A DNA stretch of 25,957 bases from assembly GCF_965656765.1 (NCBI RefSeq), contig NZ_CBFHLV010000048.1:1-25957 (forward strand), in the 5' to 3' direction. Origin of the DNA: Marivita sp965656765. Its GTDB lineage: Bacteria > Pseudomonadota > Alphaproteobacteria > Rhodobacterales > Rhodobacteraceae. The translations under genes and the position numbers were made by a program. Below are positions 6,544-14,421 of this stretch, in pieces. The notes below the pieces were generated by a model. The model was not told the DNA's origin. It did no database searches and was given only the letters and a program-made list of their open reading frames with translations. Within the stretch, counting starts at the first letter, position 1. Every line of letters begins with the position of its first letter.

Positions 6544-6786
6544 ATGAAAGTAGGAGCAATTTTTGCGGGCATCGTGCTCGTCGCGGCGGTCGCATTCGGC
6601 GTTTACATGGTAGACATTGACCAGACCGAAGATGGCTCATTGCCGACCGTATCCATCGATGGTGGTTCGCTGCCTGAATACGACGCCGATGTGGGCGATG
6701 TCGAAGTTGGCGAACGTGATCTTACCGTGACCGTTCCGACCGTCGATGTAGAAACCCCCGAAGAGGACGCTGTTGCGTCTAACTAA
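6544..6786 (+). CDS. Small membrane-anchored acidic protein, hypothetical
   Basis: An 80-residue protein. An N-terminal hydrophobic segment (about residues 3-23, KVGAIFAGIVLVAAVAFGVY) could be a membrane anchor or uncleaved signal. It is followed by a strongly acidic extracytoplasmic tail rich in Asp, Glu, Val and Thr with no Cys. I do not recognise a named family. The ATG at 6544 is chosen over GTG 6541 and ATG 6523 because AGGAG at 6531-6535 is spaced eight bases from it. It is followed by csbD after 28 bases and driven by the exact EcfG promoter at 6491-6516, so it is probably a stress-induced envelope protein. Confidence 0.75.
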   Translation: MKVGAIFAGIVLVAAVAFGVYMVDIDQTEDGSLPTVSIDGGSLPEYDADVGDVEVGERDLTVTVPTVDVETPEEDAVASN

Positions 6787-6814
6787 ACAGAAATTCAGTG
6801 AAAGGAGGTCCCCA

Positions 6815-7012
6815 ATGGACCGTGACCTTATCGAAGGCAAATGGACCGAAATTAAAGGTCAACTTCGTGAAACCTATGGTGAATTGACAGAGAATGACGT
6901 CGAAGAAGCTAAAGGTGATCGCGAACAAATGGAAGGCGTGCTCCAGCAGAAGCTGGGTAAGTCGAAAGACGAAGTACGCGCGACCGTGGATCAGATCCTC
7001 AATAACGTCTGA
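6815..7012 (+). CDS. CsbD family stress protein
   Basis: A 65-residue protein with the CsbD-like signature. It begins MDRDLIEGKWTEIKGQL, then LRETYGELTENDVEEAKGDREQMEGVLQQKLG, ending in VDQIL. CsbD-like proteins are small, charged, abundant stress proteins (sigma-B dependent in Bacillus) of unknown mechanism. The start at 6815 rather than an in-frame ATG 42 bases upstream is supported by the perfect AAAGGAGG at 6801-6808 and by the family's N-terminus. It is the second gene of the EcfG-driven unit and is followed by a strong terminator. Confidence 0.9.
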   Translation: MDRDLIEGKWTEIKGQLRETYGELTENDVEEAKGDREQMEGVLQQKLGKSKDEVRATVDQILNNV

Positions 7013-7036
7013 CCCTCATAAATGGCACGTACCTGG

Positions 7037-7071
7037 CGCGTGGTTGGTTCCCTCCAACCACGCGTTTTTTT
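7037..7071 (+). terminator. Rho-independent terminator after csbD
   Basis: An 11-base perfect stem (CGCGTGGTTGG, 7037-7047, with 7054-7064) around a six-base loop, followed by seven T (7065-7071). It closes the stress island. Confidence 0.95.
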
Positions 7072-7207
7072 GCGTCTGAACCTTGAATTGCTTTAATTCG
7101 CATCACTTGGCAATCGAACGCCATATCGCGACCGTTTGACCGGCGCAGGGCAATTGCGATGCCCATCTGCCGGGCGTAACCTGTCGCTAAACCGGAGCGG
7201 AGCCGAG

Positions 7208-8173
7208 ATGACCACTGACGTTCGAACACCGATCACTCAAGCCATGCAAGAAGGCGCGTTGACCCGAAAAGAGCTGAAGGCGCTTATGACAAGGTCGAAT
7301 GGACCCGCATTGTTTCGGGTAGCAGTGTTCGTCTGTGTTCTGGCGATGACGACCGGCCTGATCTATGCGGCGCAGTCCAGTTGGTTGGTTTGGCCCGCGA
7401 TGTTTGTGCAAGGTGTGGTGATCGTTCACCTGTTTTCGCTGCAACACGAATGTGTGCATTACACTGTCTTCAAGACCCGAAAACTCAATGATATTTTCGG
7501 CAATATCTGTGGCTATGCGATAATCCTGCCGTTTCAGCAATTCCGCTATGAACACTGCAATCACCACACCTATACGCAACTTAAAGGGCAGGACCCCGAG
7601 TTGATCGAATTGCCGATATCGGTTTGGAAATACCTTTGGTACATCTCGTCTGTTCCCTATTGGCGCAATAAGTTCTCCCAAATCCTGCGCAATGCGTCAG
7701 GGCGGTTGAACGACGAAGACCGTACGTTCCTGACCAAACACGAAGCGCCGATCATCATCCGGGAGGCCAGACTAATGGTGGCCTTTTACGCGTTGATCGC
7801 AGGTGTGTCGGTCACAATGGGCTCGACCGCACCGCTGTGGTACTGGCTCATTCCGTTGTTTCTGGGCGAACCCGTGATGCGGGCGATCCGGCTGACAGAA
7901 CATGTTGGGCGACCCAATGTCGATGACATGAAGGAAAACACCCGCACATCACTGGTGTCCGGCCCAATGCGGTTTTTGTGCTGGAACATGAACTATCACG
8001 CAGAACACCACTATGCAGCGTCAGTGCCATTTCATGCGCTTCCCAAACTGCACGAAAAACTACGTGGCTATGTCTATGTCGAGGAACGCGGCTATCTTGG
8101 TGCGCACATCGACATCATCAGTCAGTTGATCGGACGTAAACCCCGAAGCGACGATGCGGTGCGCAAGGCGTGA
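7208..8173 (+). CDS. Membrane fatty-acid-desaturase-family di-iron enzyme
   Basis: A 321-residue integral membrane protein with about four hydrophobic segments (around 35-55, 58-80, 187-215). It has the three His boxes of the desaturase/hydroxylase superfamily: HECVH (80-84), HCNHH (116-120) and HAEHH (264-268), plus a further His at 232. These ligate a di-iron site that inserts a double bond or hydroxyl group using O2 and electrons. The layout resembles rhizobitoxine-type (RtxC-like) desaturases rather than acyl-lipid delta-9 enzymes; the substrate is unknown. The start is set at 7208, with GGAG about ten bases upstream. Its stop overlaps the start of a Rieske ferredoxin gene by four bases, so that ferredoxin is the probable electron donor. 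Confidence 0.85.
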   Translation: MTTDVRTPITQAMQEGALTRKELKALMTRSNGPALFRVAVFVCVLAMTTGLIYAAQSSWLVWPAMFVQGVVIVHLFSLQHECVHYTVFKTRKLNDIFGNICGYAIILPFQQFRYEHCNHHTYTQLKGQDPELIELPISVWKYLWYISSVPYWRNKFSQILRNASGRLNDEDRTFLTKHEAPIIIREARLMVAFYALIAGVSVTMGSTAPLWYWLIPLFLGEPVMRAIRLTEHVGRPNVDDMKENTRTSLVSGPMRFLCWNMNYHAEHHYAASVPFHALPKLHEKLRGYVYVEERGYLGAHIDIISQLIGRKPRSDDAVRKA

Positions 8174-8490
8174 CAAAACGGGACAAGGTCTGGACGGATG
8201 TGATCGCGGTCTGCGAATTGGAGGCTGGTGATGCAACGCCGGTCACTCTTGGGTCTCGCGAATTGGCTGTGTTCGATGCGGCGGAAGGGGTCTTTGTCAG
8301 CCTCGCTCGCTGCACCCACGGCGCTGCCAATCTGTGTGACGGACATTTTGACGGCACACATATCGAATGCCCCTTGCACCAAGGCCTATTCGATGTCCGG
8401 ACCGGTGCACCCAAGGCCGCACCAGCACGCGTGCCCCTTCGGATGTTCGACACGCGTGTCGTGGACGGAATTGTGCAGATCCTGATTTGA
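8170..8490 (+). CDS. Rieske [2Fe-2S] ferredoxin
   Basis: A 106-residue soluble protein of one Rieske domain. The cluster ligands are Cys48-X-His50 in RCTHG and Cys67-X2-His70 in CPLHQG, the pattern of bacterial dioxygenase ferredoxins, and the length is typical. It carries electrons from a reductase to an oxygenase. GTG is the start codon and overlaps the desaturase stop (GTGA), so the two are translationally coupled. This makes the desaturase the likely partner. The convergent Rieske oxygenase ending one base away is an alternative or additional partner. No ferredoxin reductase is present in the window. Confidence 0.88.
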   Translation: MTKRDKVWTDVIAVCELEAGDATPVTLGSRELAVFDAAEGVFVSLARCTHGAANLCDGHFDGTHIECPLHQGLFDVRTGAPKAAPARVPLRMFDTRVVDGIVQILI

Positions 8491-9516
8491 TCAGGCGTTT
8501 TGTTCTGCCTCGATGGTGCGGCTGACCATCTGACGGAACAGCTTGGCGCCTGCATCCAGCCCAAGGTCGATATACGGTGTCGCGGGATTCTTCATTCCTT
8601 TGTGTACCTTTTCCAAAACCACGCGATCTTCTTCAAACGCCATACGCGCACCGTTGTTCATCTGTTCAGATACCGCTTTGTCATGTGGATCGGTGTTGCG
8701 GTGCTGGAACCAGAAATACCGCGTCTTGTCTTCGGTGATTGGGGTCATGAAGTTGTAGGAGATGTTGATCAGCGTGTTTTCGACCGGCGCAGTGTCCGGC
8801 CCGCCAGTGCCTGGGGGCGTGTAAATCGATTTGTTCAACGCAATGCCCGGCAGGCACATTTCATAGTGCTGCAGCCGGTCGCAGGCACCGTCGAACTTCA
8901 CCAGGTTGGCATAGTAGGGCGAAGGGGGCTGACCATAGATCCAGCGCGCCACGATCACACCCTGATCGGTCTTGGTCACATCCAACGCCCCGTCATCTGT
9001 GCCCGCTCCTGCGAAGGACGTGACATGCACCCAGGCGACATGGCTGGGGTCCAACAGATTGTCGCATACCCAGAGATAGTTGCAGTCGATATCGAGCACA
9101 CCACCGTCGGTATAACCCCAGTCAGGATTGTCAAAGTTCGCGATTGGAAAGATCTGGTCGGGATCGGCCTTGTCTGGGTCGCCCATCCAGATCCATAGAA
9201 GCCGGTAGCGATCGACCACCGGATAAGATTTGACAACGGCCCGGCGCGGGATCTGGCCGCGTTGGGTGGGTGCGTCGACACAAGACCCAGAACAGTCGAA
9301 TGTCAGCCCGTGATAGCCGCATTCGACAGTGTCGCCCTTAAGGTTTCCCTCGGACAAAGGCAGTTTGCGGTGCGGACAGGCGTTTTCAAGCGCGACCGGG
9401 TCTCCGGCTTCGGTCCTGTAGATGACGATATTTTCGCCAAGATAGGTCTCCGCCTGCAAAGATCGGCCGTAGTCATTGGACCAACCGGCCACGTACCACG
9501 CGTTTTTGATGAACAT
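8491..9516 (-). CDS. Rieske non-haem iron oxygenase, VanA-like
   Basis: A 341-residue oxygenase alpha subunit of the vanillate O-demethylase (VanA) type. The N-terminal Rieske domain has Cys47-X-His49 (CPHRKLPLS) and Cys66-X2-His69 (CGYHG). The C-terminal catalytic domain has the mononuclear iron motif DNLLDPSHVAWVH, with His159 and His164 as ligands and Asp152/Asp156 as the bridging acid. Family members demethylate or hydroxylate aromatic ethers, amines or heterocycles. No VanB-type reductase is next to it. It lies 96 bases downstream of the LysR gene on the same strand. Its stop abuts that of the Rieske ferredoxin within TGATCA. The substrate is unknown. AAAGG precedes the ATG. Confidence 0.88.
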   Translation of the reverse strand: MFIKNAWYVAGWSNDYGRSLQAETYLGENIVIYRTEAGDPVALENACPHRKLPLSEGNLKGDTVECGYHGLTFDCSGSCVDAPTQRGQIPRRAVVKSYPVVDRYRLLWIWMGDPDKADPDQIFPIANFDNPDWGYTDGGVLDIDCNYLWVCDNLLDPSHVAWVHVTSFAGAGTDDGALDVTKTDQGVIVARWIYGQPPSPYYANLVKFDGACDRLQHYEMCLPGIALNKSIYTPPGTGGPDTAPVENTLINISYNFMTPITEDKTRYFWFQHRNTDPHDKAVSEQMNNGARMAFEEDRVVLEKVHKGMKNPATPYIDLGLDAGAKLFRQMVSRTIEAEQNA

Positions 9517-9612
9517 GCGCTGCCTTTCGATCTGCCGAAGTCCTGAGCGTCATCGTGCAACGGATCACACTCCGGCACCAGTGAGAACAACTGATTACAG
9601 CGATTACCGTGG

Positions 9613-10560
9613 CTAATCGTTTTGGATGTCGGATTTTGCATCGAGATGTTGGCGGTATTGGACCTGCGCTTCGGCCGCAATCCAGTCGAGGAAAAGCGCG
9701 ATTTTTTTGGCGCGGCGTTGATCCTCGGGATAGACCAGCCAGTAATTCAGCGGCGATGGCACGCTGTGCGGAAAAGGTTGCACAAGCTGCCCGTCGCGCA
9801 AGGCGTCCATTACAAGCGGGCTGCGCCCCATCGCAATGCCGTCGCCTTGCAAGGTGGCCTGAACCACCATGTTCGATTGTCCAAAGCTTCGAATACGGGC
9901 GGGCGTCGGCAAGGTTTGCCCGGCTTCGCGCGCCCAGTATTCCCATGTTGGCAGATCGGTCGTCGTCGGCCCGAATTCGTCACGAATCTGAGTATGATAG
10001 GCCAGATCTACAATCCTGCGTAGTGGTTTTGGTCCTTTCAGAAGGCTCGGCGCACAAACCGGCGACAAGGTTTCGCGCATCAGCGGTTTGACGGCGTAGC
10101 CGGGAAAATCGCCAGTACCATACCGAATGGCGATATCCGCTTCGGCCCGCGCCACGCCGCGCAATCCGGTATCGGTGGTGATGGAAATCGCGAATTCAGG
10201 ATGCGCGCGATCAAAGTTGAGCAGCCTTGGGAATAGCCAGATAAAGGCGAAGCCTGGGTGACAGCTGATCACAATGGTTGTGTCGTCGCGGCGTTTGTCG
10301 CGGATGTCTTCGCACACTTCCGAAATCTGGCCCAACCCATCGGCAATGCTCAGGGCCAGCCGCGCTCCATCGCGGGTGGGCAAAGACCGTCGCGCGCCGC
10401 GTGTGATCAGGTCGTGGCCAAGCCATTCCTCAAGCGACTTTACATGCTGGCTGACCGCACTTTGACCGACGCCTAATTCGTCAGCCGCCTCGGAAAAACT
10501 GCCATGACGGGCAACCGCCTCAAAAGCGCGCAGGGCGGCGAAGGGCAAGTTCAAGATCAT
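9613..10560 (-). CDS. LysR-family transcriptional regulator (GcvA-like)
   Basis: A 315-residue LTTR. The winged helix-turn-helix is at residues about 5-62 (LRAFEAVARHGSFSEAADEL, then GVGQSAVSQHVKSLEEWLG). The effector-binding domain runs from about 90 to 295. The sequence style (LPFAALRAFEAVARHGSF, LEEWLG) is that of the GcvA subgroup. The frame extends upstream to 10695, but that would overlap the divergent gene. Start 10560 fits the family N-terminus and leaves a perfect palindrome at 10561-10575 just upstream; ATG 10584 is the alternative. Divergent placement suggests it controls the M29-like gene and probably the Rieske oxygenase downstream of it. Confidence 0.88.
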   Translation of the reverse strand: MILNLPFAALRAFEAVARHGSFSEAADELGVGQSAVSQHVKSLEEWLGHDLITRGARRSLPTRDGARLALSIADGLGQISEVCEDIRDKRRDDTTIVISCHPGFAFIWLFPRLLNFDRAHPEFAISITTDTGLRGVARAEADIAIRYGTGDFPGYAVKPLMRETLSPVCAPSLLKGPKPLRRIVDLAYHTQIRDEFGPTTTDLPTWEYWAREAGQTLPTPARIRSFGQSNMVVQATLQGDGIAMGRSPLVMDALRDGQLVQPFPHSVPSPLNYWLVYPEDQRRAKKIALFLDWIAAEAQVQYRQHLDAKSDIQND

Positions 10561-10587
10561 ATTAGTGACACTAATGGCATTCATGCC
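10561..10587. promoter_or_regulatory. Palindromic operator in the LysR/M29-like divergent region
   Basis: ATTAGTG-A-CACTAAT (10561-10575) is a perfect 7-1-7 palindrome compatible with the LysR T-N11-A box. A second dyad, GGCAT-TC-ATGCC (10576-10587), follows immediately. It lies directly before the lysR start and about 63 bases before the divergent gene. Confidence 0.55.
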
Positions 10588-10649
10588 TGCTTTCAATTGG
10601 TCGTGCGCGCGGATTGTTTCTAACGTTTTCGTGACAGGAGTCGTTTGCC

Positions 10650-11768
10650 ATGACCGCTTTGACAGGCGCAAAGAACATGCTGGTGAATTGCGCAAAGGCG
10701 CGTTGCGGTGAGCGTGTGCTGATCGCCTATGAACCTGCTGAATACGGGTATTTTGACGCCGATGTCCTTAAGACTGTGGTGCACATGGCGAACGATCTTG
10801 GGTTGATCGTCAAAACGGTCAATGTCGGATTTGACCCGCATGCAACGCGGCTTCCCCCAGCGTTGCGATCGCAGATGGACCGGGCAGATGTTGTCATATT
10901 TCTTGCCCGACTGGGCGACCAGTTGCGGTTCTGCGATATGCCCAAGGACAAGCGGATCGTTGTAAGTTTCGCGCTTGATTCCGGGCTGTTGGGGTCTGGA
11001 TTTGGAACCACGTCGCATGGAGCAATGGTCGCATTGAAAGACCTGATCACCGTTACTTTGGCAGGGGCCCGACGCGTTCAGGTTACCTGTCCGAATGGGA
11101 CGGATGTCGTTGGAACGCCAGATATGCCGCTGACTGGTGTCGGTGATACCACGGTCCTTCGGTTTCCAATGTCTGTCTTCAAACCTGTGCCCGCCCATAG
11201 CTTTTCGGGTCGCGTTGCGCTGTGCGGTTTTCTGACCGGCACTGGGTCTCAGTACTACGACGACTATACAATGGAATTCGATGGCCGCGTTTTGGCGCAC
11301 CTAGACAAGGGACGACTGATTGGGTTCGAAGGTTCTGCGCGCGATGTCGCAGCGGCGAATGCGCATTATGACCGCATCGCGGTTGACTTGGGCATCGACC
11401 GGAACTGCGTGCATTCCTGGCACGCCGGCATTCACCCGGGATGTGGCTATCTGAAAGATGCGCGCGACAATTACGAACGTTGGAGCGGGTCAGCCTTTGG
11501 CAATCCGCGTATCCTACATTTTCACACCTGCGGGACATATGCGCCGGGCGAGATTTCGTGGAACGTTCTGGATCCAACAATTTTGATCGATGGTGTGCCT
11601 GTCTGGGAAAGCGGTGTGTTCCACCCGGCACGTCTGGTCGGTGGACAAGCGGTGCTAGACCGGTATCCCGACGCGGCTAGCATCTTTGCGCATCCTGACT
11701 CGCATGTTGGGTTGGATGATTTGAGCATGTCGCAAGATATCCATGTCGCGCTTGCTGCGGTATCCTAG
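10650..11768 (+). CDS. M29 aminopeptidase / NicX (2,5-dihydroxypyridine dioxygenase)-like metalloenzyme
   Basis: A 372-residue protein that resembles the M29 leucyl aminopeptidase family, the fold that also includes NicX, which opens the 2,5-dihydroxypyridine ring with a mononuclear iron. Candidate metal ligands cluster at HSWHAGIHPG (His255, His258, His262) and HFHTCG (His290, His292), followed by APGEISWNVLDPT. A FEGSA segment lies near 226-230. I could not decide whether it is a peptidase or a ring-cleaving dioxygenase. AGGAG nine bases before the ATG supports the start. It is divergent from LysR and ends in a four-base stop overlap (CTAG) with the ABC permease. Its neighbours, an amino acid transporter and an M14 deacylase, suggest an amino-acid-like or heterocyclic substrate. 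Confidence 0.7.
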   Translation: MTALTGAKNMLVNCAKARCGERVLIAYEPAEYGYFDADVLKTVVHMANDLGLIVKTVNVGFDPHATRLPPALRSQMDRADVVIFLARLGDQLRFCDMPKDKRIVVSFALDSGLLGSGFGTTSHGAMVALKDLITVTLAGARRVQVTCPNGTDVVGTPDMPLTGVGDTTVLRFPMSVFKPVPAHSFSGRVALCGFLTGTGSQYYDDYTMEFDGRVLAHLDKGRLIGFEGSARDVAAANAHYDRIAVDLGIDRNCVHSWHAGIHPGCGYLKDARDNYERWSGSAFGNPRILHFHTCGTYAPGEISWNVLDPTILIDGVPVWESGVFHPARLVGGQAVLDRYPDAASIFAHPDSHVGLDDLSMSQDIHVALAAVS

Positions 11769-12640
11769 GATTTGCGCTTTTCCAGTTTCCGGAACAGCAT
11801 CGACAGTCCAAAACAGATTACGAAATAAAATGCCGCTGTGGTGATCCACGCCTCAAAGATCAGGCGTGTCGAGGCGACGAGTTCGACCGTTTTGAAGGTC
11901 AGCTCCTGTACCGAAATCAACGAGATGATCGCGCTGTCCTTAATCAGCGTGATGAATTGGTTTGCCATCGGTGGCATAACTTTCTGAAGCGCTTGCGGTA
12001 ACACGATATAGCGCATTTCCTGCATGCGGTTCATGCCAATCGACCGCGCTGCCTCGCGTTGGCCTTTCTCGACTGACTGGATGCCTGCGCGGACGATTTC
12101 CCCGACAAAGGCGCTTTCAAACAAGGCCAGAACGATCACGCCCGATACAAGCGAAGGGAAGCGACGCATGTCGCCGAAGAAGAATTCCCAAACACCACGG
12201 TTCTCGGAACGGGCAATCTCGCGGGCCCAGCTTTCTATGTTCAGCGCGGTAATCAGCTGTTGGGACAAGAAAAAGAAGAAGATGAAGATCACAACAACCG
12301 GGGGTATGTTGCGCAGAAATTCCAGATAGGTCCGCGCGAGCATGCGGATCGTCAGGTTCTTGGCGCAGCGCGCAATGCCAAGGATCGTGCCCAGAATGAC
12401 GGCCAAGATGCTGGCGTAGATCGAAATGCGGATCGTGGTGATCAGCCCCTGAAGTAAGACATTTGCGAACCATTCCTCGCGCACCGTGTGGAAACGCAGG
12501 ATGTAATTCGGGATCAGGTGCCAGCGCCAATCATAGTTCAGCGTTCCTTCGATCTTCCACCAGATATAGGCGAAAAAACCCACGACGACGGCCAGGACAA
12601 GCCAGTCGAGCCAGTGAAGTTTTTTCAATCGTTTCAGCAC
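11765..12640 (-). CDS. Polar amino acid ABC transporter permease (HisM/GltK-type)
   Basis: A 291-residue permease. One N-terminal membrane segment (about residues 12-30) lies before the core permease domain, which starts near residue 65. The domain includes LEFLRNIPPVVVIFIFFFFL (about residues 115-134). The EAA loop ARSIGMNRMQEMRYIVLPQA (about residues 200-219) is the contact site for the ATPase. This is the HisQM/GltJK family for amino acids and related compounds. GTG is the start codon. It is the last gene of the minus-strand transporter unit and is separated from the binding-protein gene by a stem-loop. Its stop overlaps the M29-like gene by four bases. Confidence 0.9.
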   Translation of the reverse strand: MLKRLKKLHWLDWLVLAVVVGFFAYIWWKIEGTLNYDWRWHLIPNYILRFHTVREEWFANVLLQGLITTIRISIYASILAVILGTILGIARCAKNLTIRMLARTYLEFLRNIPPVVVIFIFFFFLSQQLITALNIESWAREIARSENRGVWEFFFGDMRRFPSLVSGVIVLALFESAFVGEIVRAGIQSVEKGQREAARSIGMNRMQEMRYIVLPQALQKVMPPMANQFITLIKDSAIISLISVQELTFKTVELVASTRLIFEAWITTAAFYFVICFGLSMLFRKLEKRKS

Positions 12641-12662
12641 AGATCGGTCCCTGCAAGTTTAT

Positions 12663-12687
12663 GCCCCCCGACAGTCCGCCGGAGGGC
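12663..12687 (-). other. Intercistronic stem-loop after the binding-protein gene
   Basis: In the minus-strand RNA, 12680-12687 pairs with 12663-12670 over eight positions, including one G-U, around a nine-base loop. There is no T-run, so it more likely protects the upstream binding-protein message than ends transcription. Confidence 0.5.
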
Positions 12688-12696
12688 AAAAGTGGT

Positions 12697-13530
12697 TTAT
12701 TCCGGAACCTGATCGGCCCAGTCATTGCCACGGAACCAGTAGTCATGGCGTTCCTTGAGCCAGCCAGTGTTCGTCTTGGCAGTGATCCAGCTGTTGAAAT
12801 AAGCCAATGCGTCCGGGTCACCCTTGCGCACAGCAAAGCCTTCGCCACCCGCTTGAAACGCCTCGTTAAACGGGACGCTCAGAACATCCGGATAACGGCG
12901 CGCTTCGCTGGACGGTGTGGGTTCAGACGCCATTGTAGCATGCGCGTTTCCGTTCAGAACTTCTTGTGTTGCGGCGCCGTCCTCATCAAACAGCAGCAAC
13001 TCTGCTTCGGGGAACATATCGCCGATGACGGTGGCCGGTGTGGCTCCGCGGCGGGCGGCAAATGTCACCTCGGGGCTGTTGTAGTCTTCCAGCGTGAAGC
13101 CTTCGGTCATTGCCGTGTTGGCAAGAATGGTCATGCCGGAATAGGCATAAGGCACGGTGAAGTTGACCGTCAGGTTCCGCTGCGGTGTGACGGTCATGCC
13201 GCTGATGATTGTGTCGAAATTGCCGGACACGAGGGCAGGGATGATGCCGTCCCACGATGTCGGAACGAATTCGACCTCGACGCCCATGTCCTCGGCCAAC
13301 TGGCGGCCCACGTCCAATTCGAACCCGATCAATTCGCCGTTCAGGTCACGCATGGACCAAGGTTTGAACAGCGACAGGCCGATCTTGATCACGCCGCGTT
13401 CTTTGATGGTTTCGATGACACTTGCGCTGGCGACCTCTTGTGCAGTGCTTTGGGCAAGGGCGGGCAGCGCGGCTGTGGCTGCTAGCGCGGCACCAAGTGC
13501 AGCACCCATAAATCGTCTTGTCATTGTCAT
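12697..13530 (-). CDS. Amino acid ABC transporter substrate-binding protein (SBP_bac_3)
   Basis: A 277-residue periplasmic binding protein. It has a cleavable signal peptide (MTMTRRFMGAALGAALAATA, likely cut after ALPALA near residue 26). The family-3 domain follows: GVIKIGLSLFKPWSMRD, then GFELDVGRQLAEDMGVEVEF (about 68-87) and ISGMTVTPQRNLTVNFTVPY (about 109-128). This family binds polar amino acids, opines or related molecules; the ligand cannot be read from sequence. A GGGAG eight bases before the ATG supports the start. The gene lies between the two permease genes of the same transporter. High relative expression is likely, given the stem-loop after it. Confidence 0.92.
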   Translation of the reverse strand: MTMTRRFMGAALGAALAATAALPALAQSTAQEVASASVIETIKERGVIKIGLSLFKPWSMRDLNGELIGFELDVGRQLAEDMGVEVEFVPTSWDGIIPALVSGNFDTIISGMTVTPQRNLTVNFTVPYAYSGMTILANTAMTEGFTLEDYNSPEVTFAARRGATPATVIGDMFPEAELLLFDEDGAATQEVLNGNAHATMASEPTPSSEARRYPDVLSVPFNEAFQAGGEGFAVRKGDPDALAYFNSWITAKTNTGWLKERHDYWFRGNDWADQVPE

Positions 13531-13575
13531 TAGAGAACTCCCTGTTCTGGAAAATGCGCGGTATGTCTGCGCGGG

Positions 13576-14421
13576 TTATGTATCGACAGCATATCGTTTT
13601 TCGACAAACGACACGCCCACGGATAGGATCAGCGTCACCACCATGTACACGGCGGCGATGGTGAACCAGATCTCAAAGCTCATGTAGGTTTCGGAAATGA
13701 TATTGCGTCCGATTGTGGTCAGTTCGGCTACGGCGATCACGCTGACAATGGCAGAGGATTTGACCATGTGCACAACTTCGCCAGTCATTGGTGGCAACAT
13801 GAAGCGGATGGATTGCGGCAGGATGATGTAGCGATAGGCCTGCCCCTTGGACATGCCGATTGAGGTTGCAGCCTCCCATTGGCCTTTCGCGACGGCATTG
13901 ATCCCGGCTCGGAAGATCTCGGAAATCAGCACAGAATGGAATACGGCCAGACACAAGATGCTGGCCCAGTATCGGTCAAAACCAAAGATTGGGCCAAGTA
14001 CGTAATAAAAAAGGTAGAGCAGCACCAGCAAAGGAATGTTGCGGATCAATTCGAGGAAAGCGACCGATACCGCTGTGCAGACCACCAGCCCCGACAGTCG
14101 CAGCAACGCTACGATCAGCCCCATGACAACTGCAATGGTAAAGGCAATGCTGGACAGGGTCAGCGTTTTGACCAGCCCAACACTGATCTCACCCCATTCA
14201 AAGCCGTCTTCGGTGAACGAATAAAAATACTGAGGGATACGATACCACTGCCAGTTATACCCCATCGCCTGCGCGCCGCTGTAGGCCAGCCACACGATAC
14301 CACCGATAATGGCCGTGTAGGCGACAACCGAAAACGTGACAGAGTCGATGGCCTTGGCGAGCGGTCTGCGCTGTGGCAGAGCGCGGCCCTTGGGGCTGTA
14401 TGGTGTCTCAGCCACGCTCAT
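13576..14421 (-). CDS. Polar amino acid ABC transporter permease (GltJ/HisQ-type)
   Basis: A 281-residue permease partner of the gene at 11765-12640. One membrane segment lies near residues 30-50 and the permease domain runs from about 85 onward. It contains LELIRNIPLLVLLYLFYYVL and the EAA loop ATSIGMSKGQAYRYIILPQS. Its ATG shares one base with the ATPase stop (TAATG), so translation of the two is probably coupled. The SBP gene follows after 45 bases. Having two different permeases is normal for this family, which works as a heterodimer. Confidence 0.92.
   Translation of the reverse strand: MSVAETPYSPKGRALPQRRPLAKAIDSVTFSVVAYTAIIGGIVWLAYSGAQAMGYNWQWYRIPQYFYSFTEDGFEWGEISVGLVKTLTLSSIAFTIAVVMGLIVALLRLSGLVVCTAVSVAFLELIRNIPLLVLLYLFYYVLGPIFGFDRYWASILCLAVFHSVLISEIFRAGINAVAKGQWEAATSIGMSKGQAYRYIILPQSIRFMLPPMTGEVVHMVKSSAIVSVIAVAELTTIGRNIISETYMSFEIWFTIAAVYMVVTLILSVGVSFVEKRYAVDT

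Noticed and set aside
7072..7207. EcfG promoter before the desaturase gene
   Set aside because: CGTT occurs (7133-7136 area) but no GGAAC lies 16-17 bases before it; the nearest similar element is CGAAC at a 12-base distance.
8500..9198. A 232-residue plus-strand frame
   Set aside because: It is antisense to the Rieske oxygenase, which has intact cluster and iron ligands; no domain is recognisable in the plus-strand frame.
10620..11300. A 226-residue minus-strand frame overlapping the NicX-like gene
   Set aside because: The plus-strand frame is longer, has a good ribosome-binding site and family motifs; the minus frame looks like a shadow.
12463..13485. A 340-residue open frame on the plus strand
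   Set aside because: It lies antisense to the binding-protein and permease genes of the ABC transporter, which have full family motifs. Its composition is Arg/Cys/His-rich as expected of a shadow frame in GC-rich DNA.
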